This document shows, piece after piece, positions 5,638 to 6,419 of a stretch of DNA of 6,419 bases (positions are counted from its first letter, which is position 1; the number at the start of each line of letters is the position of its first letter). The DNA is from Salinisphaeraceae bacterium UBA4764 (GTDB lineage Bacteria > Pseudomonadota > Gammaproteobacteria > Nevskiales > Salinisphaeraceae). A program made the translations under genes and the position numbers. Location: positions 1 through 6,419 of the forward strand of contig DHHU01000035.1 of the NCBI GenBank assembly GCA_002403445.1, read 5' to 3'. The notes beneath the pieces were generated by a model. That model was not told the origin of the DNA and did not search any database. It saw only the letters and a list, made by a program, of their open reading frames with translations.

Positions 5638-6419
5638 ATGGCGAAAAAGCGCGAAAGTAATGTCATGAAAGTTAATGCGCGCGGCTTAGGTTACCCGCCA
5701 GTTCTGGCACTGGGCTTTCGCCCATTTTTTTTGCTGGCCGGCCTGTTCGCTGTCGTTGCCATGTTGTTGTGGGGATCTCATCTCGCGGGGTATGGACCGG
5801 CGCTTGGCGCCCGCTGGCATGGCCATGAAATGCTTTTCGGCTACATGGGCGCGGTTATTGCCGGTTTCACTCTGACTGCGGCATCGAACTGGACCGGGCG
5901 TCCGACATTGGTGGGCGGGCCCCTCGCCGCACTTGTCCTGGTATGGGGGGCCGCCCGCATCGTGGTGGCGCTTCCTGCCGTGCCGGCTGGACTGAAAGCC
6001 GCCTTTTGTGCCGGTTTCTTTGTTTTTCTTGCCATTGGGGTCGGCCGTCCGATCGTGGCCGCACGCAGTCGCCGCAATTACGGTGTCATAGCGGTGATCA
6101 GTGTTTTAGCGGGGCTTGAATTACTGTATTGGCTTGAGCCCGGGATGCGCACGCATGTCCTGCATGCGACTTTATTGTTCATGTTGGTACTCGTTGCCAT
6201 TATCGGCGGGCGTGTGATTCCGATTTTTACCCGCAATACAAGTGAACAAGTCCGCGTGCGCTCGGCCGGTCTGTGGCGCGATCAAGTCAGCATAGCGGCT
6301 CTTGTTGTGTTGGCACTACTCGTACTGATTCCGAGCACGCCACGCGCGTTAATAGGTGCTGTAGCGGTGTTTGCTGCGATCGTGCATGGACTGCGAATGC
6401 TTGGCTGGGGGGGAAGCCA
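5638..6419 (+). CDS. NnrS family haem-copper membrane protein (5' part, runs off the window)
   Basis: The frame is open to the window end: 260 codons plus two bases of a family usually near 400 residues. NnrS is a polytopic inner-membrane protein linked to nitric oxide stress and denitrification. Family landmarks are GFRPFFLLAG (26-35), WHGHEMLFGY (60-69), AVIAGFTLTAASNWTGRP (72-89), and GGRVIPIFTRNT (190-201). Several hydrophobic segments alternate with short loops, and His61, His63 and the later His residues are candidate metal ligands. The coordinates use the outermost ATG, which has AAGG at 5628-5631 before it and an in-frame TGA at 5617-5619. The inner ATG at 5665, with GAAAG at 5653-5657, fits the FNR-type box better and leaves 17 residues before GFRPFF. 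The inner start may be the true one. The 3' end is outside the window. Confidence 0.9.
   Translation, partial: MAKKRESNVMKVNARGLGYPPVLALGFRPFFLLAGLFAVVAMLLWGSHLAGYGPALGARWHGHEMLFGYMGAVIAGFTLTAASNWTGRPTLVGGPLAALVLVWGAARIVVALPAVPAGLKAAFCAGFFVFLAIGVGRPIVAARSRRNYGVIAVISVLAGLELLYWLEPGMRTHVLHATLLFMLVLVAIIGGRVIPIFTRNTSEQVRVRSAGLWRDQVSIAALVVLALLVLIPSTPRALIGAVAVFAAIVHGLRMLGWGGS

Noticed and set aside
1..6419. CRISPR arrays, toxin-antitoxin pairs, defence genes or retron-like RNA
   Set aside because: No regularly spaced direct repeats, reverse transcriptase, nuclease or small paired genes were seen on either strand.

Overview
The window looks like chromosomal DNA of a Gram-negative proteobacterium, probably beta- or gammaproteobacterial. 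It carries an MCE-type lipid transporter with an outer-membrane lipoprotein, an nnrS gene with an FNR/DNR-type box, and a decayed IS21-family element. The exact genus cannot be told from the sequence alone.

Layout, left to right. Positions 1-604 hold no gene I can recognise; there are two GC-rich hairpins at the extreme left edge and a short perfect palindrome near 500. Positions 605-4160 are a tight four-gene operon on the minus strand. It is transcribed from right to left as a STAS-MlaE fusion permease, an MlaF-like ATPase, an MlaD-like MCE protein and an ABC-type transport auxiliary lipoprotein. Two junctions are 4-base start/stop overlaps (GTGA and ATGA) and the third is a 9-base gap. Positions 4200-5044 are the remains of an IS21-family insertion sequence: its terminal repeats and a full-length but broken istB (two frameshifts, two internal stops). 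istA is missing apart from a possible scrap. Positions 5045-5612 are degenerate spacer. A good FNR/DNR-type palindrome lies at 5613-5632, followed by the 5' two thirds of nnrS on the plus strand, which runs off the right edge.

How the genes work together: the permease and ATPase would form the inner-membrane ABC engine. The MCE protein, anchored by one N-terminal helix, would form the periplasmic ring and helical stalk. The lipoprotein would sit at the outer membrane as the receiving or donating end, so that (phospho)lipid moves between the membranes. nnrS is functionally separate: it belongs to nitric oxide or denitrification stress and is probably switched on at low oxygen or by NO.

I did not find a convincing undescribed system. 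The points most worth a second look are the IS21 end lying 39 bases from the start of the transporter operon, where it probably replaced the native promoter region, and the unusually short distance between the FNR/DNR box and the nnrS start codon.
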